A DNA stretch of 64,000 bases from JAEVLT01 sp964484065 (GCA_964484065.1 CAZAEW010000003.1:62001-126000); one strand, 5' to 3'. Shown: positions 33,391-42,105, counted from the first letter of the stretch. A program made the numbers and translations. Notes: generated by a model from the letters alone, not told the origin.

Positions 33391-33714
33391 ATGCCGAAGA
33401 ATGATGAAAAGTTGCTGGCTGCATTGATTTATGTCACCAGTTTTTTTGCACCAGTTTTAGGGCCGCTTATCATTTGGCTGCTTAAGAGGGAAGAATCGTC
33501 CTTTATCGATTATCACGGTAAAGAGTATTTAAATTTTATGATTTCTTATTTTATTTACACGATCGTAAGCGGGTTATTAACCATTGTCATCGTCGGTATT
33601 ATTGGACTTTGGCTGTGTGGTATTTTCGCAGCGGTATTTACGATTGTGGCTGCTATTAAAGCATATGAAGGGAATGAGTATAGAATTCCGTGGATTATCC
33701 GTTTTATTAAATAA
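33391..33714 (+). CDS. DUF4870 domain-containing membrane protein
   Basis: A 107-residue protein with three or four predicted membrane segments and the DUF4870/Tic20-like pattern (DEKLLAALIYVTSFFAP, WLLKREESSFIDYHGKEYLNF, IPWIIRFIK). Function is unknown in bacteria. It lies before the YxlE-like/ABC genes with an 86-nt gap and a separate RBS (AAAGGGGGC), so it may share their promoter. Confidence 0.85.
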   Translation: MPKNDEKLLAALIYVTSFFAPVLGPLIIWLLKREESSFIDYHGKEYLNFMISYFIYTIVSGLLTIVIVGIIGLWLCGIFAAVFTIVAAIKAYEGNEYRIPWIIRFIK

Positions 33715-33800
33715 AAAACTTTTAAAAATCCCCTATTTTTTTGAACGTTTTTTGCTTGCCATACGTCTTATAGTTGAAAAATTGCAAGGAGGTCTTCCCA

Positions 33801-34004
33801 ATGGAAACGGTAAATATTAATTGGGCATTAGTTGCACCGGTCATGGTTATTCAAGTCATTGTCTTGATTATTGCCATCATCGATCTGGCTCGGATTGAAA
33901 ATACAAAAGGGCCTAAATGGATGTGGGCAATCATTATCTTATTTTTTAATGGTCTCTGTATCGGATCCATCCTTTACTTTGTTATTGGAAGGAGAAGTTA
34001 TTAA
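33801..34004 (+). CDS. PLDc_N-domain membrane protein, YxlE-like
   Basis: A 67-residue protein with two membrane helices matching the phospholipase-D-nuclease N-terminal domain (PLDc_N), as in YxlE. RBS AAGGAGG precedes the ATG at 33801. Its stop overlaps the ABC ATPase start by 1 nt. In B. subtilis YxlE acts with the sigma-Y anti-sigma system and sits before yxlFG; here the sigma factor gene and yxlCD are absent from the neighbourhood. It may be a small subunit or regulator of the exporter. Confidence 0.82.
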   Translation: METVNINWALVAPVMVIQVIVLIIAIIDLARIENTKGPKWMWAIIILFFNGLCIGSILYFVIGRRSY

Positions 34005-34912
34005 TGCCCCTTATTAAAATTAATGGATTAAGAAAAAGCTTTCAGGGGACCGAAATAATTAAAGGATTAGACTTGGAGCTTGAAAATGGGAAGTGCACAG
34101 CATTATTAGGACCGAACGGTTCAGGGAAAACAACAACATTGCGGATGCTTTCGGGACTGATGAAACCATCAGCAGGTACGATTGAATTTGATGAAGCGGG
34201 CAAGGGGCAGGATATCCGCAGCATTATTGGTTTCCTTCCGCAATTTCCTGTCTTTTACGACTGGATGACCGGGTTCGAGTTCATGGTGTTTGTTGGGAAA
34301 CTAGGAGGACTTAAACATAAAGAAGCCAATGATAGGGCTTTGGAACAACTTTGCCTCGTCGGTTTAGAGAGTGCAAAAAACCGTAAAATCGGAAAATTTT
34401 CGGGGGGAATGAAACAGAGGCTGGGAATTGCCCAGGCTTTGATTCACCGCCCTCGTCTTGTCATGCTTGATGAACCTGTCTCAGCATTAGACCCCATCGG
34501 ACGCAGAGAAATTTTGGAACTGATGGATTCATTAAAAAAAGAAACAACGATACTTTTTTCCACTCATATTTTAAATGATGCTGAGGAGGTATGCGATAAG
34601 GCTTTGTTTTTACACAATGGCAGCATTGTTGAATCAGGTTCTCTGGAAGAATTGCGCGACCGTTATCAGCAATCCCAGATCAATTTGTTGTTTCATGGAA
34701 AAGCAGACTCGTATGCAGCGGTTTTAAAGGATTTTCAATGGGTTCAGAAAGCCGAGGTTGAGGGCAGCAGGATCCAAGTGAATGTTCATAATTTGGAACA
34801 GGCACGTCAGGAATTATTAAAAATTATAACAGATAATCATTGGCCCTTATTAAAGTTTGAAATCAGCAGTTTAACGCTTGAGGACCTTTTTATGATGGTG
34901 GTGGGAAAATGA
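34004..34912 (+). CDS. ABC transporter ATP-binding protein, YxlF-like
   Basis: This 302-residue ATPase has Walker A GPNGSGKTT (near 38-46), the signature FSGGMKQRLGIAQAL, Walker B LVMLDEP and the H-loop STHIL. A C-terminal extension of about 80 residues is typical of ABC-2 type exporters. It should energise the permease encoded by the next gene, whose start overlaps by 4 nt. Substrate unknown; related systems export lipids, peptides or antibiotics. Gene order matches yxlEFG. Confidence 0.9.
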   Translation: MPLIKINGLRKSFQGTEIIKGLDLELENGKCTALLGPNGSGKTTTLRMLSGLMKPSAGTIEFDEAGKGQDIRSIIGFLPQFPVFYDWMTGFEFMVFVGKLGGLKHKEANDRALEQLCLVGLESAKNRKIGKFSGGMKQRLGIAQALIHRPRLVMLDEPVSALDPIGRREILELMDSLKKETTILFSTHILNDAEEVCDKALFLHNGSIVESGSLEELRDRYQQSQINLLFHGKADSYAAVLKDFQWVQKAEVEGSRIQVNVHNLEQARQELLKIITDNHWPLLKFEISSLTLEDLFMMVVGK

Positions 34913-35688
34913 GGCAGTGGCTGACGCTATGGCAAAAAGAATGTTTAGAGATGTGGAGAAATTTCAAATGGATTTGGGTTCCGGTAACGTTTATACTGCT
35001 GGGTGTAAATCAGCCCTTATCGACTTATTACTTACCTCAAATCATTGATGCAGTAGGTGGATTGCCTAAAGGAGCAGTAATAAAAATGCCCACCCCTTCC
35101 GCTGCAGAAGTCTTAGTGTCGGGGCTAAGCCAGTACACGACGATCGGGGTATTGATTATTGTCCTTACTACAATGGGATTAATTGCAGCGGAGCGAAAAA
35201 GCGGCGTAGCAGCGATGATTCTGGTTAAGCCTGTTTCATACGGCTCGTTTGTTACAGCAAAATGGGCAGGAGGTTTGGCCTTATTACTGTTTTCCTTTTT
35301 CTTGGGATACTTAGCTACATGGTATTACACAGGGGTCCTATTTGATTGGGTTTCACTTGAAACCATACTGCCATCTTATTTTTTGTATGTATTATGGTTT
35401 ACCTTCGTTTTAACAGTTACCTTATTTTTCAGTGCTTCCATGTTAACTCCTGGCTTGGCAGGATTTAGTTCACTGGCTGTTGTCATTGTTTTAACGATTG
35501 TTAGCAGTTCTTTTTCTCATTGGCTCCAGTGGAGCCCGGCTCAATTGACCAGCTATTCTAATCAACAGCTTTTAACAGGTGATGTCTCCAAGTATACAAT
35601 GCCCTCCAGTTTCTTAACAATAGGTTGCATTGTTATTCTGCTCGCGTTGAGCATCGTGATATTTCGAAAAAAAGAACTTGCAGAATAA
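34909..35688 (+). CDS. ABC-2 type transporter permease, YxlG-like
   Basis: This 259-residue membrane protein has six predicted transmembrane segments and an extracytoplasmic loop after the first. The segment ERKSGVAAMILVKPVSYGSFVTAKW is characteristic of ABC-2 permeases. It pairs with the overlapping ATPase gene as a homodimeric permease. A very stable hairpin ends the operon. Confidence 0.88.
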   Translation: MRQWLTLWQKECLEMWRNFKWIWVPVTFILLGVNQPLSTYYLPQIIDAVGGLPKGAVIKMPTPSAAEVLVSGLSQYTTIGVLIIVLTTMGLIAAERKSGVAAMILVKPVSYGSFVTAKWAGGLALLLFSFFLGYLATWYYTGVLFDWVSLETILPSYFLYVLWFTFVLTVTLFFSASMLTPGLAGFSSLAVVIVLTIVSSSFSHWLQWSPAQLTSYSNQQLLTGDVSKYTMPSSFLTIGCIVILLALSIVIFRKKELAE

Positions 35689-35731
35689 ATTTCGGCTGAT
35701 AGCAATATATACCATTTGTTGATTTACAAAA

Positions 35732-35798
35732 GATAGGTTATGAAAAGATGAAGAAGCGATTTTTGCCTTTTTGTCTTTTCATTACCTATCATTTTTTT
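35732..35798 (+). terminator. Long-stem terminator of the YxlEFG-like operon
   Basis: Two 17-nt arms (GATAGGTTATGAAAAGA and TCTTTTCATTACCTATC) pair with a single mismatch around a 25-nt loop; T7 follows. The length is unusual for a simple terminator. Confidence 0.75.
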
Positions 35799-35851
35799 GA
35801 TTATGGATTAATAGACTATTTTAAGAGAACTTAATCCAAGGAGTAACGGAA

Positions 35852-36643
35852 ATGAGAATTGACGAATATTACAATAATGCGGCGAAAATGAATTTAAACG
35901 CCAGCCTCCTGGCCTTACTCCCGGCTGTTTTTATCACAGGGGGCAACTTGTTTGTTTTTCGTCTTCATGAAATTATGCTTTTGACAGTTCCTTTTCTTAT
36001 CTACAGTATCATAAGTTTTCAAATGTTTTTAATGAAAAGGAAGATGTCCATAACACTAAAAAAAAATTTGCAGGGCTCAAGCATAAAAAATAATCAATCA
36101 TTATTGGCAGCTAAAAAACTAGTTGTTTTTTATCATGATGCCATACCGCCCAAGCTGATGCTTTACTTCCCTGACGGACAATTTGCTGGTGAATTAACCA
36201 GATTTCGGCCGAGAGGAAAAAGTTTCACAAGAAAAGAAAAAACTTTTCTTCTTCAGGATCACCTCAATCATATAGTCGGTTTCTACAAAGTGAAAGGCAG
36301 AAAATGGATAAAGATTGAAGTCTATAATCATGAGAATGAATATATAGGCTGTTTTGAAAAATCAAAACAGGTTTGGGAAAAAAAAGATAGGAAAGAGCTT
36401 CTGGATGCCTCCGGAAGATTTGTTGCCGAGGTTGAAGGTGCCGGTTACTACATGGACGAGCAAGTTGTCAATTCGAATAACAGGCTGATGTGCCGGCTTC
36501 AAAGAGGAATAATGCCTTTGGAATGGAGCAGACATTTCCCGGAGGCAAACACCCCTGTCCTCTCTCTTGACCAAGAAATTTCTGAAAAGAATAAAATCCT
36601 CCACATGGCGATCTTAATCCATGAGTTTTTTATTGAAAGATAG
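35852..36643 (+). CDS. Uncharacterised membrane-associated protein
   Basis: A 263-residue protein with two N-terminal membrane segments (about residues 16-37 and 44-62) and a basic cytoplasmic domain of about 190 residues. The soluble part has repeated beta-hairpin patterns (LMLYFPDGQFAGELTRF, HIVGFYKVKGRKWIKIEVY, GRFVAEVEGAG) like the tubby/LURP fold of membrane-binding proteins; that link is only a pattern impression. RBS CCAAGGAGTAACGG precedes the ATG. It sits alone between the exporter operon and dapF. Confidence 0.65.
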   Translation: MRIDEYYNNAAKMNLNASLLALLPAVFITGGNLFVFRLHEIMLLTVPFLIYSIISFQMFLMKRKMSITLKKNLQGSSIKNNQSLLAAKKLVVFYHDAIPPKLMLYFPDGQFAGELTRFRPRGKSFTRKEKTFLLQDHLNHIVGFYKVKGRKWIKIEVYNHENEYIGCFEKSKQVWEKKDRKELLDASGRFVAEVEGAGYYMDEQVVNSNNRLMCRLQRGIMPLEWSRHFPEANTPVLSLDQEISEKNKILHMAILIHEFFIER

Positions 36644-36738
36644 CGGTTTTCCTTGCTGAATTTTGATGTTAATTGGTTTATTTCCGGATAATGGTTTGAT
36701 AGAATAGGACTATTATAATGAATTCGGAGGAATTACCA

Positions 36739-37722
36739 GTGCAAATTCAATTAATTAAATGCCATGGATCAGGGAATGATTTTCTCTTAATTGATGAAAT
36801 TTCCAATCCATATTCTTTTTCAGAAGAAGAAAGAGCAAAACTTGCGGTTTTGCTGTGTGACAGAAATTCAGAACTCGGTGCAGATGGAATTTTGTATGTC
36901 ATGAAGAGCGATCATGAAAATGTCAACGGAAGAATGCGCATTTTTAATGCAGATGGTTCCGAGGCATCCATGTGCGGAAATGGTCTTAGGCTTGTGGCAA
37001 GATATATTTGTGAAATGTTTCAATTGAACGAAGGTGTTGTTGAAACAATGAAAGCTGATTTAGCTGTCAGCAAACAAGCGGACCTATATCCGGAGGTTGC
37101 AACCTATCAGGTGGAGATTTCACCTGTCTCCTTCGCTTTGAAGGATTTGCCATTAATGCTAGACAAACCTGAATTAAAAAATGAAAAAATTGAACAATTA
37201 TCAGATCAATTAAGCTTTACTGCATTAGCAGTTCCGAATCCGCACGTCATTGCGATTGTTGAGAAACATCAACTGGAAACAGATTTACAGAAACAAATCA
37301 GTGAAAAAGTGAATGGACCGAATGAACTCTTTCCGGATGGAGTAAATGTAAGTTTTGTAAAACCAATTCACCAAGGCCATATTTATGTAAGAACATTTGA
37401 AAGAGGGGTCGGTTTTACGAATGCTTGCGGAACAGCTATGTCTGCCTCAACTCTTGTGACATGTATAAATGGATTAAATGAATTTGAAAAAGCCATTAAC
37501 GTTTATAATAAAGGCGGTAAAGTTCAGTGTGTTGTTCATCAAAAGCAAGGAGGATTTTATATCGATCTCATTGGAAATGCTACCTATCTTTATCAGGCGG
37601 AAATTGATGCTGATATCCATAGTGGAACATTTTCGGTTCGATCCCAAAAGGATTTCGCTGAACAGCAAACGTATGAAAAATTACAAACGGAAGCTCAACA
37701 ATTTTTAAAGTTGGAAATGTAA
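36739..37722 (+). CDS. dapF: Diaminopimelate epimerase DapF
   Basis: This 327-residue enzyme converts LL-diaminopimelate to the meso form for lysine and peptidoglycan synthesis. The two active-site cysteines lie in ASMCGNGLR and TNACGTAMSAS, and HGSGNDF is near the N-terminus. It is about 50 residues longer than E. coli DapF, as in other bacilli. The GTG at 36739 is 8 nt from GGAGG; an ATG at 36718 lies upstream of that site and is unlikely. It has a terminator shared with ligD. Confidence 0.95.
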   Translation: MQIQLIKCHGSGNDFLLIDEISNPYSFSEEERAKLAVLLCDRNSELGADGILYVMKSDHENVNGRMRIFNADGSEASMCGNGLRLVARYICEMFQLNEGVVETMKADLAVSKQADLYPEVATYQVEISPVSFALKDLPLMLDKPELKNEKIEQLSDQLSFTALAVPNPHVIAIVEKHQLETDLQKQISEKVNGPNELFPDGVNVSFVKPIHQGHIYVRTFERGVGFTNACGTAMSASTLVTCINGLNEFEKAINVYNKGGKVQCVVHQKQGGFYIDLIGNATYLYQAEIDADIHSGTFSVRSQKDFAEQQTYEKLQTEAQQFLKLEM

Positions 37723-37750
37723 GGATAAGGAAATTTCTTATCCTTTTTTG
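37721..37750. terminator. Bidirectional terminator between dapF and ligD
   Basis: Stem AAGGATAAG / CTTATCCTT with a 7-nt loop and T6; it overlaps both stop codons. Confidence 0.8.
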
Positions 37751-39573
37751 TTTTTTAAGAAATCCAAAATGGGCTCGAAGGGCTGATTCATTTTTGTTTC
37801 AAAGTAACTCTTGAAAGGGTCCAGCTTATTTTTAAGCCGCTCCATTACGTTTGCCATCGTAAACTTTTTAACATCCAATTTGTCACACACCTCATCCCAA
37901 TATAATGGAGTAGCGGCACCAGCAAGTTCATTACCTCTTAACGAATAGGGTGCCACTATGGTCTTTCCTTCGCTATGCTGCACATAATCTACATATAAGC
38001 GGCCGCCTCGATTTTTCTTTAACCTTTCGATTGTAAAGAAATCAGGCTCCTTTGAAACCAGGTAATTTGCAATAAAGCTTGTAAACAATCTTGTATCATC
38101 AAAGGAAAATCGCTCATCCGGCAGGGGAATATAAATCTGCAAACCTTTGTTTCCTGACGTTTTGACATAGCTGGTCAGTTTCAATTGATCAAGCACTTCT
38201 TTTATCAGAAGCGATGCTTTTATTGCTAGATGAAAGTCTTCCCGGGAAGGCGGGTCTAAATCAAAAACGATTTCGCTTGGACCCTTTCCGCGGAAGGTTT
38301 GGAAAGGTATATGAAATTCAATTGCCAGCTGATTTCCAAGCCAGATTAGGGTATTTAGGTTATTGCAAACGATATATTCAATGCCGTCTTCTTGATGTGT
38401 TTCGACAAATTCAGGGGCATAATCAGGACAATTTTTTTGAAAAAAAGGCTCTCCAAACATACCATGCGGATAGCGAATAACAGTTAATAACCGATTTTTT
38501 AAGAAAGGGAGCATGTATTCTGAAACTTCTTTTAAATAATAAATATAATCAGATTTGTGGATTTTTTCCACTTCCCAAATCAGCTTTTCCGGATGAGTGA
38601 TTTGTATGCTTTTAGCGAAATGAATGGCAGGTGACAGGAATTTATCATATGTACAATCCAATGGATTCAAATCAAATTGAAAATGATTAAAATGTGGTTC
38701 TCTCAGTTCGTTATCGTATAATTCAAGGTACTTTACATCAAGACAAATAGCTGGATCAACATAAATATAACGGTTATCTTCTCCGATATTGTTTTGTTTG
38801 ATAATCTGGAGCAAAGCCTGTTTTTCCTCCGGCTTTAGTCCGAATAGAACCTGACCGATCCGCAGGATTTGATTATCCTTAAACACGCCGATATAAAAAT
38901 AACCATTTTCTTTATCATAAGAAGTAATAAAACAGGATACTTGTTTCCAATTTTTATACTTTAACCACTGAGCGGACCGTTTTCCTTCCTCCCAAACGCT
39001 GTTTTTATGCTTGGCGATAATTCCTTCTCCATCATACAAGATCACCCTTTCCCACAGGTTGTTAAAGTTCTGATGAGCTTTAACATGCTGTATTAATTGT
39101 AGGTCTTCTAAAGACGGTTCCAAGCTGAGCTTTGCCTTGGAGAATATTTCAATTAGAACCTCTTTTCTTTGATAGAAAGGGAGGTTTTTCAGGCTCTCTC
39201 CCCTTATGAGGAGGACATCAAAAACCATGAACCGGCAGGGAATTTCCTCCGAGCATTCATAAATTTTCCTTGCAGAACGCAAACGCCCCCGTACTTGAAT
39301 TTTCGAAAAATTTGCCTTGTACAGATTTTCAAGGATAACAAGCTCTCCGTCGAGTTGAAAAGGGAGAAAAGGCTCAAACCGTTCTTGATGAGCGATTAAA
39401 AAAGCTTCCAACTCAGGGAAAAGGGCAGCTAACGGCTTTCCATTTCTGCTTGTTACTTGGATTCCATCCTTGTCCCAAGTTAAAATTGCCCGGAAACCAT
39501 CATATTTGACTTCATAAAACCATCCGGGATTTTCGGGAGGGTCAAAGGTTAAGGTAGGAAGCATCGGTTTCAT
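37738..39573 (-). CDS. ligD: ATP-dependent DNA ligase LigD (ligase plus polymerase domains)
   Basis: This 611-residue protein, the same length as B. subtilis LigD, joins double-strand breaks with Ku. The N-terminal ligase domain has the adenylation motif EVKYDGFR (Lys23) and DGELV; the C-terminal half (about 320-600) is the primase/polymerase domain with FDLDPPS. The 3'-phosphoesterase domain of the mycobacterial enzyme is absent. It is divergent from ku across a 127-nt spacer. In B. subtilis both are expressed in the developing spore under sigma-G. Confidence 0.95.
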   Translation of the reverse strand: MKPMLPTLTFDPPENPGWFYEVKYDGFRAILTWDKDGIQVTSRNGKPLAALFPELEAFLIAHQERFEPFLPFQLDGELVILENLYKANFSKIQVRGRLRSARKIYECSEEIPCRFMVFDVLLIRGESLKNLPFYQRKEVLIEIFSKAKLSLEPSLEDLQLIQHVKAHQNFNNLWERVILYDGEGIIAKHKNSVWEEGKRSAQWLKYKNWKQVSCFITSYDKENGYFYIGVFKDNQILRIGQVLFGLKPEEKQALLQIIKQNNIGEDNRYIYVDPAICLDVKYLELYDNELREPHFNHFQFDLNPLDCTYDKFLSPAIHFAKSIQITHPEKLIWEVEKIHKSDYIYYLKEVSEYMLPFLKNRLLTVIRYPHGMFGEPFFQKNCPDYAPEFVETHQEDGIEYIVCNNLNTLIWLGNQLAIEFHIPFQTFRGKGPSEIVFDLDPPSREDFHLAIKASLLIKEVLDQLKLTSYVKTSGNKGLQIYIPLPDERFSFDDTRLFTSFIANYLVSKEPDFFTIERLKKNRGGRLYVDYVQHSEGKTIVAPYSLRGNELAGAATPLYWDEVCDKLDVKKFTMANVMERLKNKLDPFKSYFETKMNQPFEPILDFLKNKKG

Positions 39574-39645
39574 CCATTTTTACTCCTCTTTTTTCTTTTA
39601 TTTTGGATTAAATGCCAGAACTTCATCCTTTTCCAAATGTTTCTT

Positions 39646-39675
39646 TGAATTCTTGTTTTTGAATGAAGCAAATTA
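39646..39675 (+). promoter_or_regulatory. Possible sigma-G promoter of ku
   Basis: TGAATT at 39646-39651 and CAAATTA at 39669-39675 with a 17-nt spacer partly match sigma-G consensus (TGAATA, CATnnTA). The match is imperfect; the known sigma-G control of ykoV in B. subtilis supports looking here. Confidence 0.3.
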
Positions 39676-39700
39676 TTAATAAAAAGATGGGAGAAACAAT

Positions 39701-40531
39701 ATGCATACAATGTGGAAAGGCAGCATCAGCTTTGGCCTTGTTAATATTCCAATTAAGCTTCATGCTGCGACAGAAGATAAAGACATTAAGCTTAGGACGC
39801 TTCATAAAAAGTGCCATGCTCCAATAAAATATGAAAAAATATGCACTCATTGTGAAGAAGAAGTGAAAAATGAGGATATTGTAAGGGCATATGAATATTC
39901 AAAAGGGAAGTTTGTCGTTCTTGATGATGAAGACCTTGAAAAACTTGCCAAGGAGAATGAAGACAAGGCTGTGGAGATTATCGATTTTGTAAAGATGGAT
40001 CAGATCGATCCCATTTATTTTGATAAAAGCTATTTTATGTCACCACATGAGGGAGGAGGAAAAGCATATTCTCTGCTCCGTGCTGCATTAACGGAATCAG
40101 AGAAGGTAGGTCTTGCGAGAGTCATCATTCGCTCTAAAGAGCAGCTTGCTGTAATTCGGGTTTATAATAACACGTTAATAATGGAAACCATCCATTATCC
40201 GGAGGAGGTGCGAAAAGCGGAGGATGTACCAAACGTCCCAGCGGAAGACAAGGTATCTCAAAAAGAATTAGACACTGCGATTTTATTGATTGATCAGTTA
40301 ACAACTGATTTCAAGCCGGAAAAATACAAAGATGAATATCGGACTGCTTTGCTGAAGTTAATAGAAGATAAGCGCATTGGTAAGGAAACGGTTGTACCTG
40401 CAGCGAAAGAAACAGTTTCAAATGTGACTGATTTAATGGCAGCATTACAAGCTTCCATTGACCGCACAAAGCCGGTAAAAACGGAAGCTCCAAGGAAGAA
40501 AACACCTTTAAAAGTAAAAAAACAAGCTTAA
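39701..40531 (+). CDS. ku: Non-homologous end joining protein Ku
   Basis: This 276-residue protein is bacterial Ku: it begins HTMWKGSISFGLVNIPIKLH, carries CTHCEEEV near residue 49, and has the central bridge AYSLLRAALTESEKVGLARV. A homodimer threads onto DNA ends and recruits LigD. The basic C-terminal tail (about 245-276, rich in Lys and Pro) likely binds DNA. The ATG has GGGAGAAAC upstream. A terminator follows. Divergent from ligD, as in a compact NHEJ locus. Confidence 0.96.
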   Translation: MHTMWKGSISFGLVNIPIKLHAATEDKDIKLRTLHKKCHAPIKYEKICTHCEEEVKNEDIVRAYEYSKGKFVVLDDEDLEKLAKENEDKAVEIIDFVKMDQIDPIYFDKSYFMSPHEGGGKAYSLLRAALTESEKVGLARVIIRSKEQLAVIRVYNNTLIMETIHYPEEVRKAEDVPNVPAEDKVSQKELDTAILLIDQLTTDFKPEKYKDEYRTALLKLIEDKRIGKETVVPAAKETVSNVTDLMAALQASIDRTKPVKTEAPRKKTPLKVKKQA

Positions 40532-40537
40532 TTCTTA

Positions 40538-40570
40538 AAATGAACCGAAGATTATCGGTTCATTTTTTTT
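40538..40570 (+). terminator. Terminator after ku
   Basis: Stem AATGAACCG / CGGTTCATT with an 8-nt loop and T8. Confidence 0.85.
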
Positions 40571-40610
40571 GCCAAAAAATTCAGTGTTATGTATTATAAG
40601 TTGTTAGTAT

Positions 40611-41285
40611 ATGAAAAGGGTGTTGGGTTTGGAAAACAATGGTTCGAAAAAAAATCTACTTTATCTCAGCTTTGTTATGGCTATCCTTTGTTTATTGATC
40701 ATTTCCTTTATGTTAATCGCAAATGAAATAGAAAAAAGTTCATTAGTACGGTTTGACCGCTTTATTATTTCAATAATACAATCCCATATTTCCCCTGCCT
40801 TAACAAATGTTATGGAAATATTTACTTTTATCGGTTCAACCACATGGCTCACTGCAGGTGTTATCGTCGCTGCTAGCGCTTTGTTTCTTTTCAGGAAATG
40901 GTCACTTGGGTTTTTTATGCTCTTATCATCCGGTGCCGGTTCTTTTTTTAACTCTTTGCTGAAAAATATTTTTAAACGCCAGCGTCCGGACATTCATCCG
41001 CTTATATCTGAACATGGCTATAGTTTCCCCAGCGGTCATTCAATGGGATCGTTTATTTTCTATGGAGCTCTGGCTTATATCATTCTTCATTCTGCACATA
41101 AAAAAAGCAGGAAGGTCTTTGGGATCTTGCTAATGGCTTTGATCATCTTATTGATTGGAACAAGCAGAATTTACCTTGGGGTTCATTACCCAAGTGATGT
41201 TGCGGGAGGCTACATTGCCGGAGCATCGTGGCTTTTCATCTCGATGTTATTATTTAGATATTATGAGTATTTAAAAAATCTCTAG
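40611..41285 (+). CDS. PAP2-family lipid phosphatase, YodM-like
   Basis: This 224-residue membrane protein has six predicted helices and all three PAP2 motifs: KNIFKRQRPD, PSGHS and SRIYLGVHYPSDVAGG. It should remove phosphate from phosphatidic acid, phosphatidylglycerophosphate or undecaprenyl diphosphate on the outer face. The start may be the ATG at 40611 or the TTG at 40629, which is better spaced from AAGGGTG. YodM of B. subtilis is of this type and maps near yozD; here it is 20 kb away, next to ku. Confidence 0.87.
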   Translation: MKRVLGLENNGSKKNLLYLSFVMAILCLLIISFMLIANEIEKSSLVRFDRFIISIIQSHISPALTNVMEIFTFIGSTTWLTAGVIVAASALFLFRKWSLGFFMLLSSGAGSFFNSLLKNIFKRQRPDIHPLISEHGYSFPSGHSMGSFIFYGALAYIILHSAHKKSRKVFGILLMALIILLIGTSRIYLGVHYPSDVAGGYIAGASWLFISMLLFRYYEYLKNL

Positions 41286-41366
41286 TCAGAAAAAATCTAA
41301 GGAAAAAACAAATGTTATTTTAACTTATACTTGAATATCAATAGTCTTTTTGGTAATATAAATTGT

Positions 41367-41395
41367 TTGACATAATTTTAAAAAAAGGGTAATAT
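41367..41395 (+). promoter_or_regulatory. Sigma-A promoter of the cold-shock gene
   Basis: Perfect TTGACA (41367-41372), 17-nt spacer and TAATAT (41390-41395). It gives a leader of about 145 nt before the csp start codon, a length typical of cold-shock mRNAs whose leader changes fold with temperature. Confidence 0.75.
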
Positions 41396-41546
41396 TAAGT
41401 TACGCTTTTAAGTTCGATAAAATATTTGAAGTATTCGTAACTGCACAAATTGTGGGTGATGTTTACTCCGCAATCGTCTGTTGCGATTTTTATTTTAAAG
41501 TGGTTGATTGACTAAAAGTGAACAAAATCTTGGAGGTACCAAAGTT

Positions 41547-41747
41547 ATGAAAAATGGTAAAGTAAAATGGTTTAATGCAGAAAAAGGTTTCGGATTTATT
41601 GAAATTGATGGTGGAGAAGACGTATTTGTTCACTTTTCTGCAATTCAATCTGAAGGCTTTAAAACTTTGGAAGAAGGTCAATCAGTTTCTTTTGATGTAG
41701 TAGAGGGTACACGCGGACTTCAAGCTGCTAACGTTCAAAAACTTTGA
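41547..41747 (+). CDS. Cold-shock protein (CspA family)
   Basis: A 66-residue OB-fold protein with RNP1 KGFGFIE and RNP2 VFVHFSAI. It binds single-stranded nucleic acid and acts as an RNA chaperone. The ATG at 41547 has TTGGAGG 10 nt upstream; a longer frame from 41508 is only leader sequence. Which of the several Bacillus csp paralogues it is cannot be decided. The downstream YdjO-like zinc protein lies beyond a terminator and may be partly co-expressed. Confidence 0.96.
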   Translation: MKNGKVKWFNAEKGFGFIEIDGGEDVFVHFSAIQSEGFKTLEEGQSVSFDVVEGTRGLQAANVQKL

Positions 41748-41760
41748 TTTTTGTTTAAAT

Positions 41761-41793
41761 AAGGTGGTGCTCGCTAGTGCATCACCTTTTTAT
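41761..41793 (+). terminator. Terminator after the csp gene
   Basis: AAGGTGGTGC pairs with GCATCACCTT, one bulge or mismatch, loop of 8 nt, then T4. Confidence 0.7.
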
Positions 41794-41823
41794 GTTTAAC
41801 AAAATAACACGGGGGTGGACAAT

Positions 41824-42027
41824 TTGGCATTTGGCAGAAGAAATGAAGAAGAAGTTGTTTTGGAAGATACAAAGATTTGGGAATGCACTTCCGATCAGTG
41901 TAATGCTTGGGTTCGTGATAACTTTAAAAGCAGCGAGGTACCTCTTTGTCCTATTTGTAAAAGTAAAATGACCCTGACGACAAAAAAATTACAAGTAATC
42001 ACTAATAATAGCAAAAACTTCATTTAA
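41824..42027 (+). CDS. YdjO-like cold-inducible zinc-ribbon protein
   Basis: A 67-residue protein with WECTSDQCNAWVRDNF and CPICKSKM, giving CxxxxC and CxxC pairs for one zinc. It resembles YdjO of B. subtilis, a small cold-inducible protein. I prefer the TTG at 41824, spaced 6 nt from GGGGGTGG, to the GTG at 41815 inside that site. The overlapping frame at 41777-41971 lacks these motifs. Its position right after csp supports a cold-shock link. Confidence 0.75.
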   Translation: MAFGRRNEEEVVLEDTKIWECTSDQCNAWVRDNFKSSEVPLCPICKSKMTLTTKKLQVITNNSKNFI

Positions 42028-42055
42028 AATGATGTGAAGTTTATGGTTTCATTAG

Positions 42056-42105
42056 AAAAAGGATGAACCTAGAAGAGTCAATCTTCTTGGATTCATCCTT
42101 TTTTT
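42056..42105. terminator. Strong bidirectional terminator
   Basis: AAAAAGGATGAA pairs with TTCATCCTTTTT and an inner AGAAGA/TCTTCT stem extends it. It lies between convergent genes. Confidence 0.85.

Noticed and set aside
41777..41971. Alternative frame to the YdjO-like gene
   Set aside because: It has no CxxC motifs and a poor start, while the overlapping frame encodes a complete zinc ribbon.
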